From the NCBI GenBank assembly GCA_017480485.1, contig JAFVAN010000032.1:1-64000 (forward strand): a stretch of DNA of 64,000 bases, in the 5' to 3' direction. The position numbers and the translations under genes were made by a program. Of this stretch, positions 34,650 through 47,830 are shown piece after piece. The DNA is from Ruminococcus sp. GTDB lineage: Bacteria > Bacillota_A > Clostridia > Oscillospirales > Ruminococcaceae. The notes under the pieces were generated by a model that saw only the letters and a program-made list of their open reading frames with translations, was not told where the DNA came from and searched no databases. Position 1 is the first letter of the stretch, and each line of letters opens with the position of its first letter.

Positions 34650-35771
34650 ATGGGCAGAGCAGGTCGCGGCGGCGGTGGAGGCGGCTCCCGTGGGGGCAGC
34701 TTCGGCGGGTCAAGAGGGTTCTCCTCCCGATCCTTCAGCAGCTCCTCTCATAGAAGCAGCTATAGCTCGGGCAGGAGCCATCATTCCTCCTACCACCCTC
34801 ACCATTCATATTACAGATATAACAGCGGGCCGAAGTTCTATTATTTCGGCGGCTCCCGCTACAGCGGCGGCTATTCGGGAGGCTACAGCAATAACAGGCC
34901 CTCGGCCTTCCACGTCATCAAGTGGGTTGCGATAATACTGCTTATCATAATCATTCTGGCACCCTCAAGCACCTCCAGCGCTGGCACAGGCGGCTCGATA
35001 ACAAGATCCACCGTTGACCGCGACAAGCTGGAGTCCACCACCCTTAGGGAGACCACCTACTACATCGACGATCTGGGGTGGATAACAAACTCCTCGACGC
35101 TGGAGAGCGGCATGAAGCACTTCTACAAGGAGACGGGCGTTTTCCCGATGCTGATAATCACCGACAACGACGGCTCCGAGTACGGCTCTCTTGAAAAGTA
35201 CGCCAACGCCATGTACGACAAGCACATCTCCGACGACGCTCATGTGCTGGTGCTCTTCTGCGAGAAGAACGAGGTGCCTCAGGTGGCCATCTGCGTGGGG
35301 CAGGAGGCCATGGCCGTCATTGACGAGGAAGCGCGGCAGATAATGCTTGACTACCTCGAAAGCTACTACTACTCCGACTACGACGAGAACCAGTATTTCT
35401 CCAAGGCCTTCTCGGAGTCGGCGGACAGGATAATGCGCAAGACCCCCAGCTACGGCTGGATAGCCTTTATCTTCATCCTCATCATCGTTGTGCTCATAAT
35501 CCTGTTCAGATGGTGGAAGAAGAAAAAGAAGCAGAAGCTCGACGAGATGCAGCAGGCCCAGAACATCCTTAACTCCGACCTGCACGAATTCGGCGAGACG
35601 GCCTATAGTGCGGGCGGCACGGGCGGTTCAGCCTACGCCTCTCCCTACAGCACGGGCGGCACGGCGCAGCCCACTATGGACTCTGCCGTTTATCCCGAGG
35701 GCTACACGGGCTACGGCTCGGGGTACTCCGGCACCACCGTGGATGAGCTGAAGGCGAAATACGACAAATAA
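34650..35771 (+). CDS. TPM-domain membrane protein
   Basis: A 373-residue protein. The N-terminal 90 residues are a Gly/Ser/Arg-rich then His/Tyr-rich low-complexity region; a membrane segment follows (about 93-107, WVAIILLIIIILAP), then a TPM-type globular domain (about 125-255, with YYIDDLGWITNSSTLESGM and VLVLFCEKNEVPQVAICVG), a second membrane helix (about 265-288) and a basic, Gly/Tyr-rich tail. TPM domains are found in membrane proteins of photosystem repair and stress response. The ATG at 34650 has AAAGGAGG upstream. The next gene is PspA-like, so a role in envelope stress is inferred. Confidence 0.85.
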   Translation: MGRAGRGGGGGGSRGGSFGGSRGFSSRSFSSSSHRSSYSSGRSHHSSYHPHHSYYRYNSGPKFYYFGGSRYSGGYSGGYSNNRPSAFHVIKWVAIILLIIIILAPSSTSSAGTGGSITRSTVDRDKLESTTLRETTYYIDDLGWITNSSTLESGMKHFYKETGVFPMLIITDNDGSEYGSLEKYANAMYDKHISDDAHVLVLFCEKNEVPQVAICVGQEAMAVIDEEARQIMLDYLESYYYSDYDENQYFSKAFSESADRIMRKTPSYGWIAFIFILIIVVLIILFRWWKKKKKQKLDEMQQAQNILNSDLHEFGETAYSAGGTGGSAYASPYSTGGTAQPTMDSAVYPEGYTGYGSGYSGTTVDELKAKYDK

Positions 35772-35784
35772 GAGGTGAGCCGAT

Positions 35785-36321
35785 ATGGGGCTCTTTGACA
35801 AAAAGAAAAACGAAAAGGACGAGATCGTCCGGCAGCTGAGCGAGCTGGCCATCAAGCTCTCGAAGGTGCGGGAGCAGGTGGGAGAGCTCAACTCTCAGGT
35901 GCAGCGGCTGGAGCCCTCGGTGACGGGCCTTTCCGCCCAGTCGCAGGAGCTTGAGAGCTACGCCAAAAAGGCCGTTGCCGCTGGGAACACAGAGGATGCG
36001 CGGGTATTCCTGAAAGAGAAGGCAGCCGTTGACGAGAAGCTGAAAAAGGCCCGCGAGCAGTACGACAGCGTGCGTCAGACCCGGGACAACGCGGTGGAGC
36101 TGCACGACAAGATAGTGCGGGAGCTGAACACCGCCAAGAGCAGGCTGGCCCTGCTGGAGGCAAGGGAGCAGACCGCGCAGGCACAGATATCCGCAGGAGG
36201 CGGCCTGAAGGACAGGAGCGACCTTGACGCGGCATTTGACAAGCTTGAGGCCGAGGCCGATGCCCGTGAGGCGCAGGCAGAGGCACAGAGCTATAGTTCG
36301 GAGGAATTTTATGGCGGTTGA
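35785..36321 (+). CDS. PspA/IM30-like coiled-coil protein
   Basis: A 178-residue, almost wholly helical protein with long heptad stretches (about 15-50 and 70-150) and a short C-terminal tail. The pattern resembles the phage-shock protein PspA/Vipp1, which coats and stabilises membranes, but it is shorter than the usual 220 residues and lacks a clear N-terminal amphipathic helix. It starts 13 bp after the TPM gene, with GAGGTGA before the ATG. TPM and PspA-like genes side by side suggest a membrane-stress unit. Confidence 0.72.
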   Translation: MGLFDKKKNEKDEIVRQLSELAIKLSKVREQVGELNSQVQRLEPSVTGLSAQSQELESYAKKAVAAGNTEDARVFLKEKAAVDEKLKKAREQYDSVRQTRDNAVELHDKIVRELNTAKSRLALLEAREQTAQAQISAGGGLKDRSDLDAAFDKLEAEADAREAQAEAQSYSSEEFYGG

Positions 36322-36688
36322 GATACTTAAAAGCGGTTCGATGCGTTTCTGGGGCGACTGGTTCGGCAGGCCCCTCGACAACACACACAAGCCCCTGCGG
36401 ACGTCCTTTGAGAACGGGCTTCTGACTGCGGATTTTGCTGACGGCGAGAGCCTGACGGTCTACGGCGCCAGAGACGTATTCTCGGACGAGGGGCGGTTCT
36501 ACATCACCGATGCTGACGCCATCGTTTGGGAATGGGATCTTTACGACGAGCCCAAGACCGAGGCCTCGCGCTGCTTTATCGAATACAAGAAGCTGGCAGA
36601 CGGCAGGATATTAAAGACCACCGATCTTGGCCGCGGCATTCCAGAATATCTTGACCCCACGGGCTTCAACGCTGTGGAGGTATACTGA
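36311..36688 (+). CDS. Small protein of unknown function
   Basis: A 125-residue soluble protein, MAVEILKSGSMRFWGDWFGR onwards, with beta-rich and aromatic-rich character. No family was recognised. The start at 36311 overlaps the end of the PspA-like gene by 11 bp and has GAGGAA seven bases upstream, so it is translationally coupled as the third gene of the operon. A role connected with the TPM and PspA-like proteins is inferred from position only. It ends just before R2 copy d. Confidence 0.78.
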   Translation: MAVEILKSGSMRFWGDWFGRPLDNTHKPLRTSFENGLLTADFADGESLTVYGARDVFSDEGRFYITDADAIVWEWDLYDEPKTEASRCFIEYKKLADGRILKTTDLGRGIPEYLDPTGFNAVEVY

Positions 36689-36699
36689 GGTCATCTCCC

Positions 36700-36963
36700 T
36701 GCTCGGCGGCCTTATCCGCTTACGGACGGAAAATCGCTTCGCTCTTTCCTGATCGAGAAGGAGGACAACTTTTGCGGCGCAGCATAATGCCCTCACCCAA
36801 GATGGGTGGGGGCTGTTTGTTTTGTGCTCCTATGTTTGATTTTGCTGCGCCGCCTGTTTGCCGATAGTTTTGTGCGTGTTTCGCGGGGGAGCCTTTGCGG
36901 GCCTAAACCGTTGTGAGGCGGCGTGCCGCCGCTCACGCGACTTCGGCCGTGCGCCGTTAGCAC
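36700..36963. repeat. R2 copy d fused to partial R1 copy e
   Basis: 36700-36888 contains the R2 blocks ACGGACGGAAAATCGCTTCG, GCGGCGCAGCA ... TGCTGCGCCGC and CACCCAAGATGGGTG. It runs directly into R1 blocks at 36889-36963 (GTGAGGCGGCGTGCCGCCGC, CGCGACTTCGGCCGTGCGCC). The R1 end lies ten bases before the -35 box of pta. Confidence 0.72.
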
Positions 36964-36972
36964 AAAAAAGAC

Positions 36973-37001
36973 TTGCTTTTTGGTTGTGGGGATGCTATAA
37001 T
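36973..37001 (+). promoter_or_regulatory. SigA-type promoter of pta
   Basis: TTGCTT (36973-36978), 17-bp spacer ending in TGC (extended -10), TATAAT (36996-37001). Confidence 0.82.
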
Positions 37002-37061
37002 ATAATTACAGACTGCGGGCCTGTTTTGGGTGCGCAAAAAATGTTTGGAGGTTTTAAAATT

Positions 37062-38078
37062 ATGGCAATGTTCGATAAGCTGCTCGCTAACCTTAAAGCG
37101 AGCAAGAAGACCATCGTTTTCACCGAGGGCACCGATGCCCGCATCCTTTCCGCCGCCGACAGGCTCCTCAAGGAGGACCTGATGGGCGTTATCCTCTGCG
37201 GCAAGGAGGCTGACGTCAAGGCCGCAGCTGCCGAGGGCGGCTTCGATATCTCTGCCGCTCAGATCATTGACCCCGAGACCTACCCCGAGTTTGACGCCCT
37301 CGTGGCCCAGATGGTAGAGCTCCGCAAGGGCAAGATGACCGAGGAGGAGTGCCGCGCTGCTCTGAAAAAGAGCAACTACTTCGGCACCATGCTCGTTAAG
37401 GCAGGCAAGGCCGACGCTCTGCTGGGCGGCGCTACATATTCCACCGCCGACACCGTTCGTCCTGCGCTGCAGATAATCAAGACCAAGAAGGGCTCTAACC
37501 TTGTTAGCTCCTCCTTCATCCTCTTCCGCGAGAAGGATGGCGTTGAGGAAAAGATCTCCATGGGCGACTGCGCAATCAACCTTGGCTACACCGACAGAGT
37601 TGACAAGGAGGGCAACGTTGTTCTCTCGGCGGCCCGCCAGCTGGCAGAGGTAGCGGTAGAGACTGCCCGCACTGCTGCCTTCTTCGGCATCGACCCCAAG
37701 GTGGCGGTGCTCAGCTTCTCCACCTACGGCTCCGGCAAGGGCGGCACTGTTCAGCTCAGCCACGACGCTGTTATCGAGGCCCGCGCCCTCGACCCCGAGC
37801 TGGTGATCGACGGCGAGTTCCAGTTTGACGCTGCCGTTTCCGCAGAGGTCGCCAAGACCAAGTGCCCCGATTCCAAGGTCGCAGGTCAGGCCAACACCTT
37901 CATCTTCCCGCTTATCGAGGCAGGAAACATCGGCTACAAGATAGCCCAGCGCCTTGGCGGCTACGAGGCCTACGGCCCCATTCTCCAGGGCCTGAACGCC
38001 CCCATCAACGACCTCTCCCGCGGCTGCAACGCCGACGAGGTCTACAAGATGGCGATCATCACCGCAGGCATGGCGTAA
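37062..38078 (+). CDS. pta: Phosphate acetyltransferase
   Basis: A 338-residue short-form phosphotransacetylase that interconverts acetyl-CoA and acetyl phosphate, feeding acetate kinase for ATP formation. Recognised stretches include VFTEGTDARILSAADRL, GGATYSTADTVRPALQII, ALDPELVIDGEFQFDAAV and GQANTFIFPLIEAGNIGYKI. The ATG at 37062 has GGAGG ten bases upstream; earlier in-frame starts precede the promoter and are rejected. Acetate kinase is not adjacent. Dedicated promoter and strong terminator make it a single-gene unit; codon use is like that of highly expressed genes. Confidence 0.96.
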   Translation: MAMFDKLLANLKASKKTIVFTEGTDARILSAADRLLKEDLMGVILCGKEADVKAAAAEGGFDISAAQIIDPETYPEFDALVAQMVELRKGKMTEEECRAALKKSNYFGTMLVKAGKADALLGGATYSTADTVRPALQIIKTKKGSNLVSSSFILFREKDGVEEKISMGDCAINLGYTDRVDKEGNVVLSAARQLAEVAVETARTAAFFGIDPKVAVLSFSTYGSGKGGTVQLSHDAVIEARALDPELVIDGEFQFDAAVSAEVAKTKCPDSKVAGQANTFIFPLIEAGNIGYKIAQRLGGYEAYGPILQGLNAPINDLSRGCNADEVYKMAIITAGMA

Positions 38079-38100
38079 TAGCTTAACAGGACCTTTCACA

Positions 38101-38134
38101 GAGCGCACTCCCCCCGGGGGTGCGCTCTTTTTTT
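38101..38134 (+). terminator. Terminator of pta
   Basis: Stem GAGCGCAC (38101-38108) with GTGCGCTC (38120-38127), GC-rich interior, followed by a run of seven T or more. Confidence 0.9.
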
Positions 38135-38162
38135 CTTAACGGGAATAAAGGTCCGATCTGAG

Positions 38163-38236
38163 GCGAAAAATGGTCCCTTCCCCGAAGGGGGAAGAGACCA
38201 TTTTTCGCACTTTGCGGCGCTGCGAAGCAGCGCCGC
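38163..38236. repeat. R3 element, copy d (two hairpins, reversed order)
   Basis: GCGAAAAATGGTC (38163-38175) pairs with 38196-38208, and GCGGCGCTGC GAA GCAGCGCCGC forms a hairpin at 38214-38236. Order is the reverse of the other copies, as expected for insertion in the opposite orientation; the AAACAAAGGGATAT hairpin is absent. Between convergent pta and rpoC. Confidence 0.7.
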
Positions 38237-38279
38237 AATTTCTGTTTTGGTGAATATTTCTGATGCTGTTATCCGGGGC

Positions 38280-41822
<3,543 letters not shown>

Positions 41823-41885
41823 TAACAGTTACCCTCTTTCTGTCGTCTAATAACAAATCTTGCTTCTTGGATCCTGCTGCGAAGA

Positions 41886-44800
41886 TCAGAGATAGTCGTC
41901 TCCTTCATCGCTGTCGCTGCCGTAGCTGCCTGCAACATCGTCAAGATAGTCGTCCAGCTCGGAAACGCCGTCCTCGTCCTCGGCCATGAAGCCTTCGCTG
42001 AGGTCGCCGTCGTCGATGGAGAAGTCCATATCCATATCCTCGTCAGCCTCGAGCACGGCCTTGGGGGTGTAGTCGTCATCGTCGTCGAAGGACTGCTTGA
42101 GGTCGATGGTGTTGCCCTCGAAGTCAAGCACATTGATATCGAGGCCAAGGCTCTGCAGCTCCTTGACAAGAACTCTGAAGGCCTCGGGGATGCCGGGGGC
42201 GGGAGTGTTCTGGCCCTTGACTATTGCCTCGTAGGTCTTTACACGGCCCGTGGTATCGTCCGACTTGACGGTGAGTATCTCCTGGAGGGTATATGCCGCA
42301 CCGTAAGCCTCGAGGGCCCAAACTTCCATTTCTCCGAAGCGCTGGCCGCCGAACTGGGCCTTACCGCCGAGAGGCTGCTGGGTAACCAGCGAGTAAGGAC
42401 CAACGGAACGCGCGTGGATCTTATCGTCAACAAGGTGATGGAGCTTGAGGTAGTACATATAGCCGACGGTTACGCGGTTGTCGAACTTTTCGCCCGTTCT
42501 GCCGTCGTAGACGGTGAACTTTCCGTCCTCGCTCATCTCGAGGGCGCTGGGGTTGATGACCTCGTCCATGGTATGGATGGTGAACTCCTTGTCCTTCTCC
42601 TCAAGATGCTTCTTCTGTGCCTCGCGGAAGCACTCTCTGATGTCTGCCTCGTGGGCGCCGTCGAATACGGGGGTCATGATCTTCCAGCCCAGAGCCTTGC
42701 AGGCCATGCCCAGGTGTACCTCGAGCACCTGTCCGATGTTCATTCGGGAAGGAACGCCCAGAGGGTTGAGCACGATATCCAGAGGAGTACCGTCCTCAAG
42801 GAAGGGCATATCCTCCTGAGGGAGTATGCGGGAAACAACGCCCTTGTTACCGTGGCGGCCCGCCATCTTGTCTCCGACGGAGATCTTTCTCTTCTGAGCG
42901 ATATAGCATCTTACCAGCATATTCACTCCGGGAGAGAGCTCGTCGCAGTTTTCTCTTGTGAATTTCTTTACGTCTATGATAATGCCTGCTTCGCCGTGAG
43001 GCACCTTGAGGGAGTTGTCTCTTACCTCTCTTGCCTTCTCGCCAAAGATGGCGCGCAGGAGCCTTTCCTCGGCGGTGAGCTCGGTCTCGCCCTTGGGCGT
43101 TACCTTTCCGACGAGTATATCGCCCGCTCTTACCTCGGCGCCGATGCGGATGATACCGTTCTCGTCAAGGTCCTTGAGGGCGTCCTCACCAACGTTGGGG
43201 ATATCCCTTGTGATCTCCTCGGGTCCCAGCTTGGTGTCTCTGCACTCGATCTCGTACTCCTCGATGTGGATAGAGGTGTACTTATCCTGTCTTACAAGGT
43301 TCTCGTTCAGCAGAACGGCGTCCTCGTAGTTATAGCCCTCCCAGGTCATGAAGCCGATGAGGGCGTTCTTGCCAAGGGACAGCTCGCCGTTGGAGGTGGC
43401 GGGGCCGTCGCCTATTACCTGACCCTTCTTGATCTTCTCGCCCTTGTCAACGATAGGCCTCTGGTTGGTGCAGGTGCCGGCGTTGGAGCGCTTGAACTTG
43501 GTCATGGTATAGGTGCGGGTATTGCCGTCCTCCTCGCGGACAACGACTCTGTCGGCGTCAACGCTCTCGACGACGCCGTCGGCCTTTGCAACAACTGCAA
43601 CGCCGGAGTCAACGCAGGCCTTGTACTCCATACCTGTGCCGACGATAGGTGACTCGGTCTTGAGCAGCGGCACGGCCTGCCTCTGCATGTTGGAGCCCAT
43701 GAGCGCACGGTTAGCGTCGTCGTTCTCGAGGAACGGGATGCAGGCGGTAGCAACGGACACTACCATCTTAGGCGATACGTCCATGAAGTCGATCTTGTTT
43801 CTTTCGATCTCGAGGATCTGGTCGCGGTAGCGGCCGTTTACCTTGGCTCTTGCGAACCTGTGGTCCTCGGTAAGGGGCTCGTTGGCCTGAGCCACCATAA
43901 AGTTATCCTCGACGTCGGCGGTCATATATACCACCTCGTCGGTAACGACGCCTGTTTCCTTGTCTACCTTTCTGTAGGGGGCCTCGATGAAGCCGTACTC
44001 GTTTATCCTTGCGAAGGATGCAAGGTAGGAGATAAGGCCGATGTTCGGGCCTTCAGGAGTCTCGATGGGGCACATTCTTCCGTAGTGGGAATAGTGAACG
44101 TCGCGCACCTCGAAGCCTGCGCGGTCTCTCGAAAGGCCGCCGGGGCCGAGGGCGGAGAGCCTTCTCTTATGAGTGAGCTCTGCAAGGGGGTTGTTCTGGT
44201 CCATGAACTGAGACAGCGGCGAGGAGCCGAAGAACTCCTTGATGGCTGCGGTGATGGGCCTGATATTGATGAGCGCAGCGGGGGTCACTACCTCCATATC
44301 CTGCGACTGGGTGTTCATTCTTTCGCGGACAACTCTCTCCATTCTGGTGAAGCCGATGCGGAACTGGTTCTGCAGCAGCTCGCCCACGGAGCGGATACGT
44401 CTGTTGCCCAGGTGGTCGATATCGTCAACGCTGCCCACGCCCTCACAGAGGTTGAGGAAGTAGGAGATAGTAGCAATGATATCGTCGATGGTGATATGCT
44501 TGGGCACCAGCTCGTCGGCTCGGAGCCTGATGGCCTCTCTGAGCTCCTCCTCGCTGCCGCCTGCCTCAAGTATCTCCCGCAGCACCTTGAAGGAGACCTT
44601 CTCGTTGACGCCGTACTCGGAGACATCGAAGCTTATATAGCCCTTGATATCCACCATGCCGTTGCCGATGATCTTGACTTCCTTGTCCTCGATCTTGGTC
44701 TCCAGCTCGCCGGTAGAGGGGTTAACTATCAGCTCTCTGGTCTCAACATTTACAAAGGCCTCGGAAACGCCTGCCTGCTCGATCTCGGTGGCGCGGAGGT

Positions 44801-45740
44801 AGGAGATAGTCTCGCCCGCCTCTGCCATTACCTCGCCTGTCATGGGGTTTACGACAGGCCTCGAGAGGGTGTGGCCAGAAAGTCTGGAGGCAACGCCCAG
44901 CTTCTTGTTATACTTATATCTTCCGAACCGCGCCAGGTCGTACCTGCGGGCGTCGAAGAAGAGGTTATTGAGGAGGGTGGTGGCGCTGTCCACAGTTGCG
45001 GGCTCGCCGGGGCGGAGCTTGCGGTAGGTCTCCAGCAGGGCCTCCTCGTGGTTTGCGGTGTTGTCCTTTATAAGGATGGTCTGGTTTATCCTCTCGTCGG
45101 GTCCGAAGAGGTCCTCTATCTGCTCGTTGGTGCCGTAGCCGATAGCTCTTATAAAGGTAGTAAGGGGGATCTTCCTGTTCTTATCTATACGGACATAGAC
45201 CACGTCGTTGGAATCCATCTCGTACTCGAGCCAAGCGCCTCTGTTCGGGATAACAGTGGTCTTGTAGAGGTCCTTGCCGTTCTTGTCCTTTTCGGAAGCG
45301 TAATAAACGCCGGGAGAGCGGACGAGCTGGGAGACGATAACACGCTCCGCGCCGTTGATAACAAAGGTTCCGCTGTCGGTCATGAGGGGGAAATCTCCCA
45401 TATAGACCTCGGACTCCTTGATGACGCCCGTTTCCGTGTTGATAAGTCTTGCGGTAACGCGCAGCGGTGTAGCGTAGGTAACGTCCCGCTCCTTGCACTC
45501 CGCGACGGTATACTTGGGGGTCTCGTCAAAGCGGTAGTCCACAAAATTGAGTTCGAGAGTGCCGTTATAATCGGTTATCGCGGCAACGTCCCTGAACACC
45601 TCTTTAAGACCCTCGTCGAGAAACCACTGATACGAGTTCTTCTGCACCTCGATGAGGTTAGGCATCTCAAGTATCTCGTTGATCTTCGCAAAACTCTTTC
45701 GGGTATTCTTGCCAAGCTTTACTTCCTTGACATTCACCAT
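41886..45740 (-). CDS. rpoB: RNA polymerase subunit beta
   Basis: A 1284-residue subunit. The rifampicin-binding cluster is seen as [20 protein letters not shown] followed by [20 protein letters not shown]; its residues appear to be of the usual sensitive type. The C-terminus ends with an acidic tail rich in Asp and Glu after the [20 protein letters not shown] motif. The ATG at 45740 ([12 protein letters not shown]) is preferred because the GTG at 45752 would leave no room for AAGGAG; with the ATG the spacing is 11. The usual upstream neighbours rplJ and rplL are not here. Confidence 0.97.
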   Translation of the reverse strand: MVNVKEVKLGKNTRKSFAKINEILEMPNLIEVQKNSYQWFLDEGLKEVFRDVAAITDYNGTLELNFVDYRFDETPKYTVAECKERDVTYATPLRVTARLINTETGVIKESEVYMGDFPLMTDSGTFVINGAERVIVSQLVRSPGVYYASEKDKNGKDLYKTTVIPNRGAWLEYEMDSNDVVYVRIDKNRKIPLTTFIRAIGYGTNEQIEDLFGPDERINQTILIKDNTANHEEALLETYRKLRPGEPATVDSATTLLNNLFFDARRYDLARFGRYKYNKKLGVASRLSGHTLSRPVVNPMTGEVMAEAGETISYLRATEIEQAGVSEAFVNVETRELIVNPSTGELETKIEDKEVKIIGNGMVDIKGYISFDVSEYGVNEKVSFKVLREILEAGGSEEELREAIRLRADELVPKHITIDDIIATISYFLNLCEGVGSVDDIDHLGNRRIRSVGELLQNQFRIGFTRMERVVRERMNTQSQDMEVVTPAALINIRPITAAIKEFFGSSPLSQFMDQNNPLAELTHKRRLSALGPGGLSRDRAGFEVRDVHYSHYGRMCPIETPEGPNIGLISYLASFARINEYGFIEAPYRKVDKETGVVTDEVVYMTADVEDNFMVAQANEPLTEDHRFARAKVNGRYRDQILEIERNKIDFMDVSPKMVVSVATACIPFLENDDANRALMGSNMQRQAVPLLKTESPIVGTGMEYKACVDSGVAVVAKADGVVESVDADRVVVREEDGNTRTYTMTKFKRSNAGTCTNQRPIVDKGEKIKKGQVIGDGPATSNGELSLGKNALIGFMTWEGYNYEDAVLLNENLVRQDKYTSIHIEEYEIECRDTKLGPEEITRDIPNVGEDALKDLDENGIIRIGAEVRAGDILVGKVTPKGETELTAEERLLRAIFGEKAREVRDNSLKVPHGEAGIIIDVKKFTRENCDELSPGVNMLVRCYIAQKRKISVGDKMAGRHGNKGVVSRILPQEDMPFLEDGTPLDIVLNPLGVPSRMNIGQVLEVHLGMACKALGWKIMTPVFDGAHEADIRECFREAQKKHLEEKDKEFTIHTMDEVINPSALEMSEDGKFTVYDGRTGEKFDNRVTVGYMYYLKLHHLVDDKIHARSVGPYSLVTQQPLGGKAQFGGQRFGEMEVWALEAYGAAYTLQEILTVKSDDTTGRVKTYEAIVKGQNTPAPGIPEAFRVLVKELQSLGLDINVLDFEGNTIDLKQSFDDDDDYTPKAVLEADEDMDMDFSIDDGDLSEGFMAEDEDGVSELDDYLDDVAGSYGSDSDEGDDYL

Positions 45741-45906
45741 AGGCCTGATCACTCCTTAATTCTTCCGTTTCGGGCCCTGCCCCGCCGCAGCTGTCCGCCG
45801 CTGTCAGGGGGCCTCTGCCCTCGCATATTGTCAGGACCGCCGCCGTATTTTTGCACCTCCCGAAGCACAAAAAAGGGCAGGTCGATCCATTATGATACAT
45901 TATATA

Positions 45907-45935
45907 ATTATATTACAGCCCTCTCCAAAAGTCAA
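45907..45935 (-). promoter_or_regulatory. SigA-type promoter of rpoBC
   Basis: On the minus strand: TTGACT (45935-45930), 17-bp spacer, TATAAT (45912-45907). The leader is about 160 bases, GC-rich, and contains GGGC/GCCC inverted segments but no recognised regulatory motif. Confidence 0.87.
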
Positions 45936-46081
45936 GCCTTCCGCCGCCCCGCCGACCTCGATTTTACGTTTTGCACAAACCCCCTGCTCCCCCGCCCCCG
46001 AAAGTTCTACCGTTGAATTTATGTGACATCAGTGTAAATTTTTTGTAAAGTGTAAACAGTTTCAACGATGAGGACAATTAC

Positions 46082-46128
46082 AACACCAAAGACCCGGCGC
46101 CTCTCAAAGCCGCCGGGCCTTTGGTGTT
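46082..46128. terminator. Hairpin terminator after the ECF sigma gene
   Basis: AACACCAAAG and CCCGGCG pair with CGCCGGG and CTTTGGTGTT, giving a stem of about 17 pairs with one mismatch. The T-rich run is on the plus-strand side, so the orientation is uncertain; on the minus strand only TTGTAATT follows. The rest of the gap to rpoB (46129-46162 and 45936-46081) holds nothing recognised. Confidence 0.6.
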
Positions 46129-46162
46129 TATTTATTCACGCCGCCGTCAGGCAGCCCTGATA

Positions 46163-47830
46163 TTACGATCTTCCCATATTCTCCATGGCGTTCAGTATAA
46201 CGGTATCAAGGTATTGCAGGGTGTACTCATCCTCCGTTTCGGCAAAGGTGAGGAGCATAAGGGGAATGTTGTTCACTGTGGTGGATGCCCTTATGGCCTC
46301 CTCCAGTGCGCCGAAGGCGCCGGAAAAATGCACAAGGTGATCGCCGTCCTCGGCGTGGACGGTCACGGTGCCTTTTATAAAATCATAGTCATACTCAGAT
46401 CTTATGTTGCTGTACACGGGTACTGCGTCAAGGTGTATGGTCTCCTTGCTGTCTATGCTTATCTCGCACTCATCCTCAAGGGTGCCGTATTCGGTTTTTA
46501 TCTCGGCAAGCAGCAGCGGCTCGCTTCTTGTGTAGGCCTCCTCATTGGTGGCAGCCTTGGGGGTATCCTCGTCAACATCAAGATACCACATATACAAAAA
46601 TCTGTCTGCATCACCTATTTTGCAGTCAAAGGCAAATACCGCATGACCCTTTGTGTTATGCACAAAGCCCTGCACAAACTCATTTTTTGCATATTCAAGC
46701 TTGCGGTAATCCACGTTTATATCATACTCGAAGTGGGAGGGATAATCAAATTTCAAGGCACCCGCCGTAAGCCACGGAAGATAAATTATATCCTCCGGCT
46801 CAACGAGGTTCTTTGCGGGCTCCTCGGCCGGCTCGGCAGGGGCCGCTTCGGTGGTCGTGGTCCGGGCCGGAGCTGTCTGTGTCTGTACTTCGCCTTCCCC
46901 TTCTGAAACAGGATCGGGACCTGGACTGCTGCTGCCAGCGTTTTCCTCGACGCTATCCTCAACCGATGCCGCAGAGCTCTGGGAGCTGCCTTTGCGGGTG
47001 CGGGAGCTGCTGTCGTCATCGTCGCTGCTCTTGCTGACAGCGACAGCTATTCCGCCTATCACCACTGCGGCGGCGACAGCGCCTGCTGCTATTTTCAATG
47101 CTAATGCTTTTTTCACTGTACTTCCTCCTGCTTTCTTTAATATTGTATTTTGGGGGACTGAACCTGCCTTTGGCAGCTGCAGCGGTATGTCGGGCAGGCT
47201 GAGCTGCTCCGCTTCGGCGCGGAAGATCCTTGTAAGGGCAGGCACGGGCACAATGGCGTGCAGCCTGTCGTCGTGTTCCTTTTCGTAAATAAGCACCGCC
47301 TCCCGCAGCTTTTTCCGTGCGGCGTGCAGCCTGTACATGACCGTTCCTTCGGGGCAGTCCATAACGCCTGCGATCTCGGCGGCCGTCATGCCGTTGTAGT
47401 AATAAAGCAGCACCGTTTGGCGCTGGACGTCGCTGAGCTCAGTGTCGATGATATCCATTATCACCCTGCGCTTCTCCGTGTCCGTCACATAGTCCTCGGG
47501 GATGAAGCTGTCATCGGTCAGTTCCCCACCCTGCTCGATATGCTCGTCGAGGGACTCCTCGGGGGACTTTACAAAAAATGCTCTGCACTTGTTCACTGCG
47601 ACAACGTTTATCCACTTTGGGAATTTTGCGCCGTCCTCAAGGGTGCCAAGCTTTTCGAGAGCCGTCATGAAGCTGTCCTGGGTCACGTCCTTGGCGTTAT
47701 GCTCGTTTGCAAGCAGCTTAAGGCAGGTAAAATACACCGAGCGCTCGGTCAGTCTGTAAAGCTGCTCAAAGGCGGTCATATCGCCGCTCACCGCCCTTTG
47801 GACAAGCTGCCGCCACTGGTTTTCGTTCAT
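46163..47830 (-). CDS. ECF sigma factor fused to a membrane anchor and extracellular domain
   Basis: A 555-residue protein. Residues 1-180 are an ECF sigma factor: region 2 at about 15-85 (FEQLYRLTERSVYFTCLKLL, DVTQDSFMTALEKL) and region 4 at about 125-180 (QTVLLYYYNGMTAAEIAGVM, GTVMYRLHAARKKL). A membrane segment follows at about 243-265 (KIAAGAVAAAVVIGGIAVAV), then a Ser/Glu/Pro/Thr-rich linker to about 345 and a C-terminal domain of about 210 residues predicted to be outside the cell. In most systems the sensor and anti-sigma are separate proteins; here signalling would need proteolytic release of the sigma part. No anti-sigma gene lies beside it. AAAGGAG precedes the start. Confidence 0.85.
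   Translation of the reverse strand: MNENQWRQLVQRAVSGDMTAFEQLYRLTERSVYFTCLKLLANEHNAKDVTQDSFMTALEKLGTLEDGAKFPKWINVVAVNKCRAFFVKSPEESLDEHIEQGGELTDDSFIPEDYVTDTEKRRVIMDIIDTELSDVQRQTVLLYYYNGMTAAEIAGVMDCPEGTVMYRLHAARKKLREAVLIYEKEHDDRLHAIVPVPALTRIFRAEAEQLSLPDIPLQLPKAGSVPQNTILKKAGGSTVKKALALKIAAGAVAAAVVIGGIAVAVSKSSDDDDSSSRTRKGSSQSSAASVEDSVEENAGSSSPGPDPVSEGEGEVQTQTAPARTTTTEAAPAEPAEEPAKNLVEPEDIIYLPWLTAGALKFDYPSHFEYDINVDYRKLEYAKNEFVQGFVHNTKGHAVFAFDCKIGDADRFLYMWYLDVDEDTPKAATNEEAYTRSEPLLLAEIKTEYGTLEDECEISIDSKETIHLDAVPVYSNIRSEYDYDFIKGTVTVHAEDGDHLVHFSGAFGALEEAIRASTTVNNIPLMLLTFAETEDEYTLQYLDTVILNAMENMGRS

Noticed and set aside
45753..46162. Small RNA or ribosomal-protein leader upstream of rpoB
   Set aside because: Only a promoter, a GC-rich leader and a terminator-like hairpin are visible; no recognisable RNA family.
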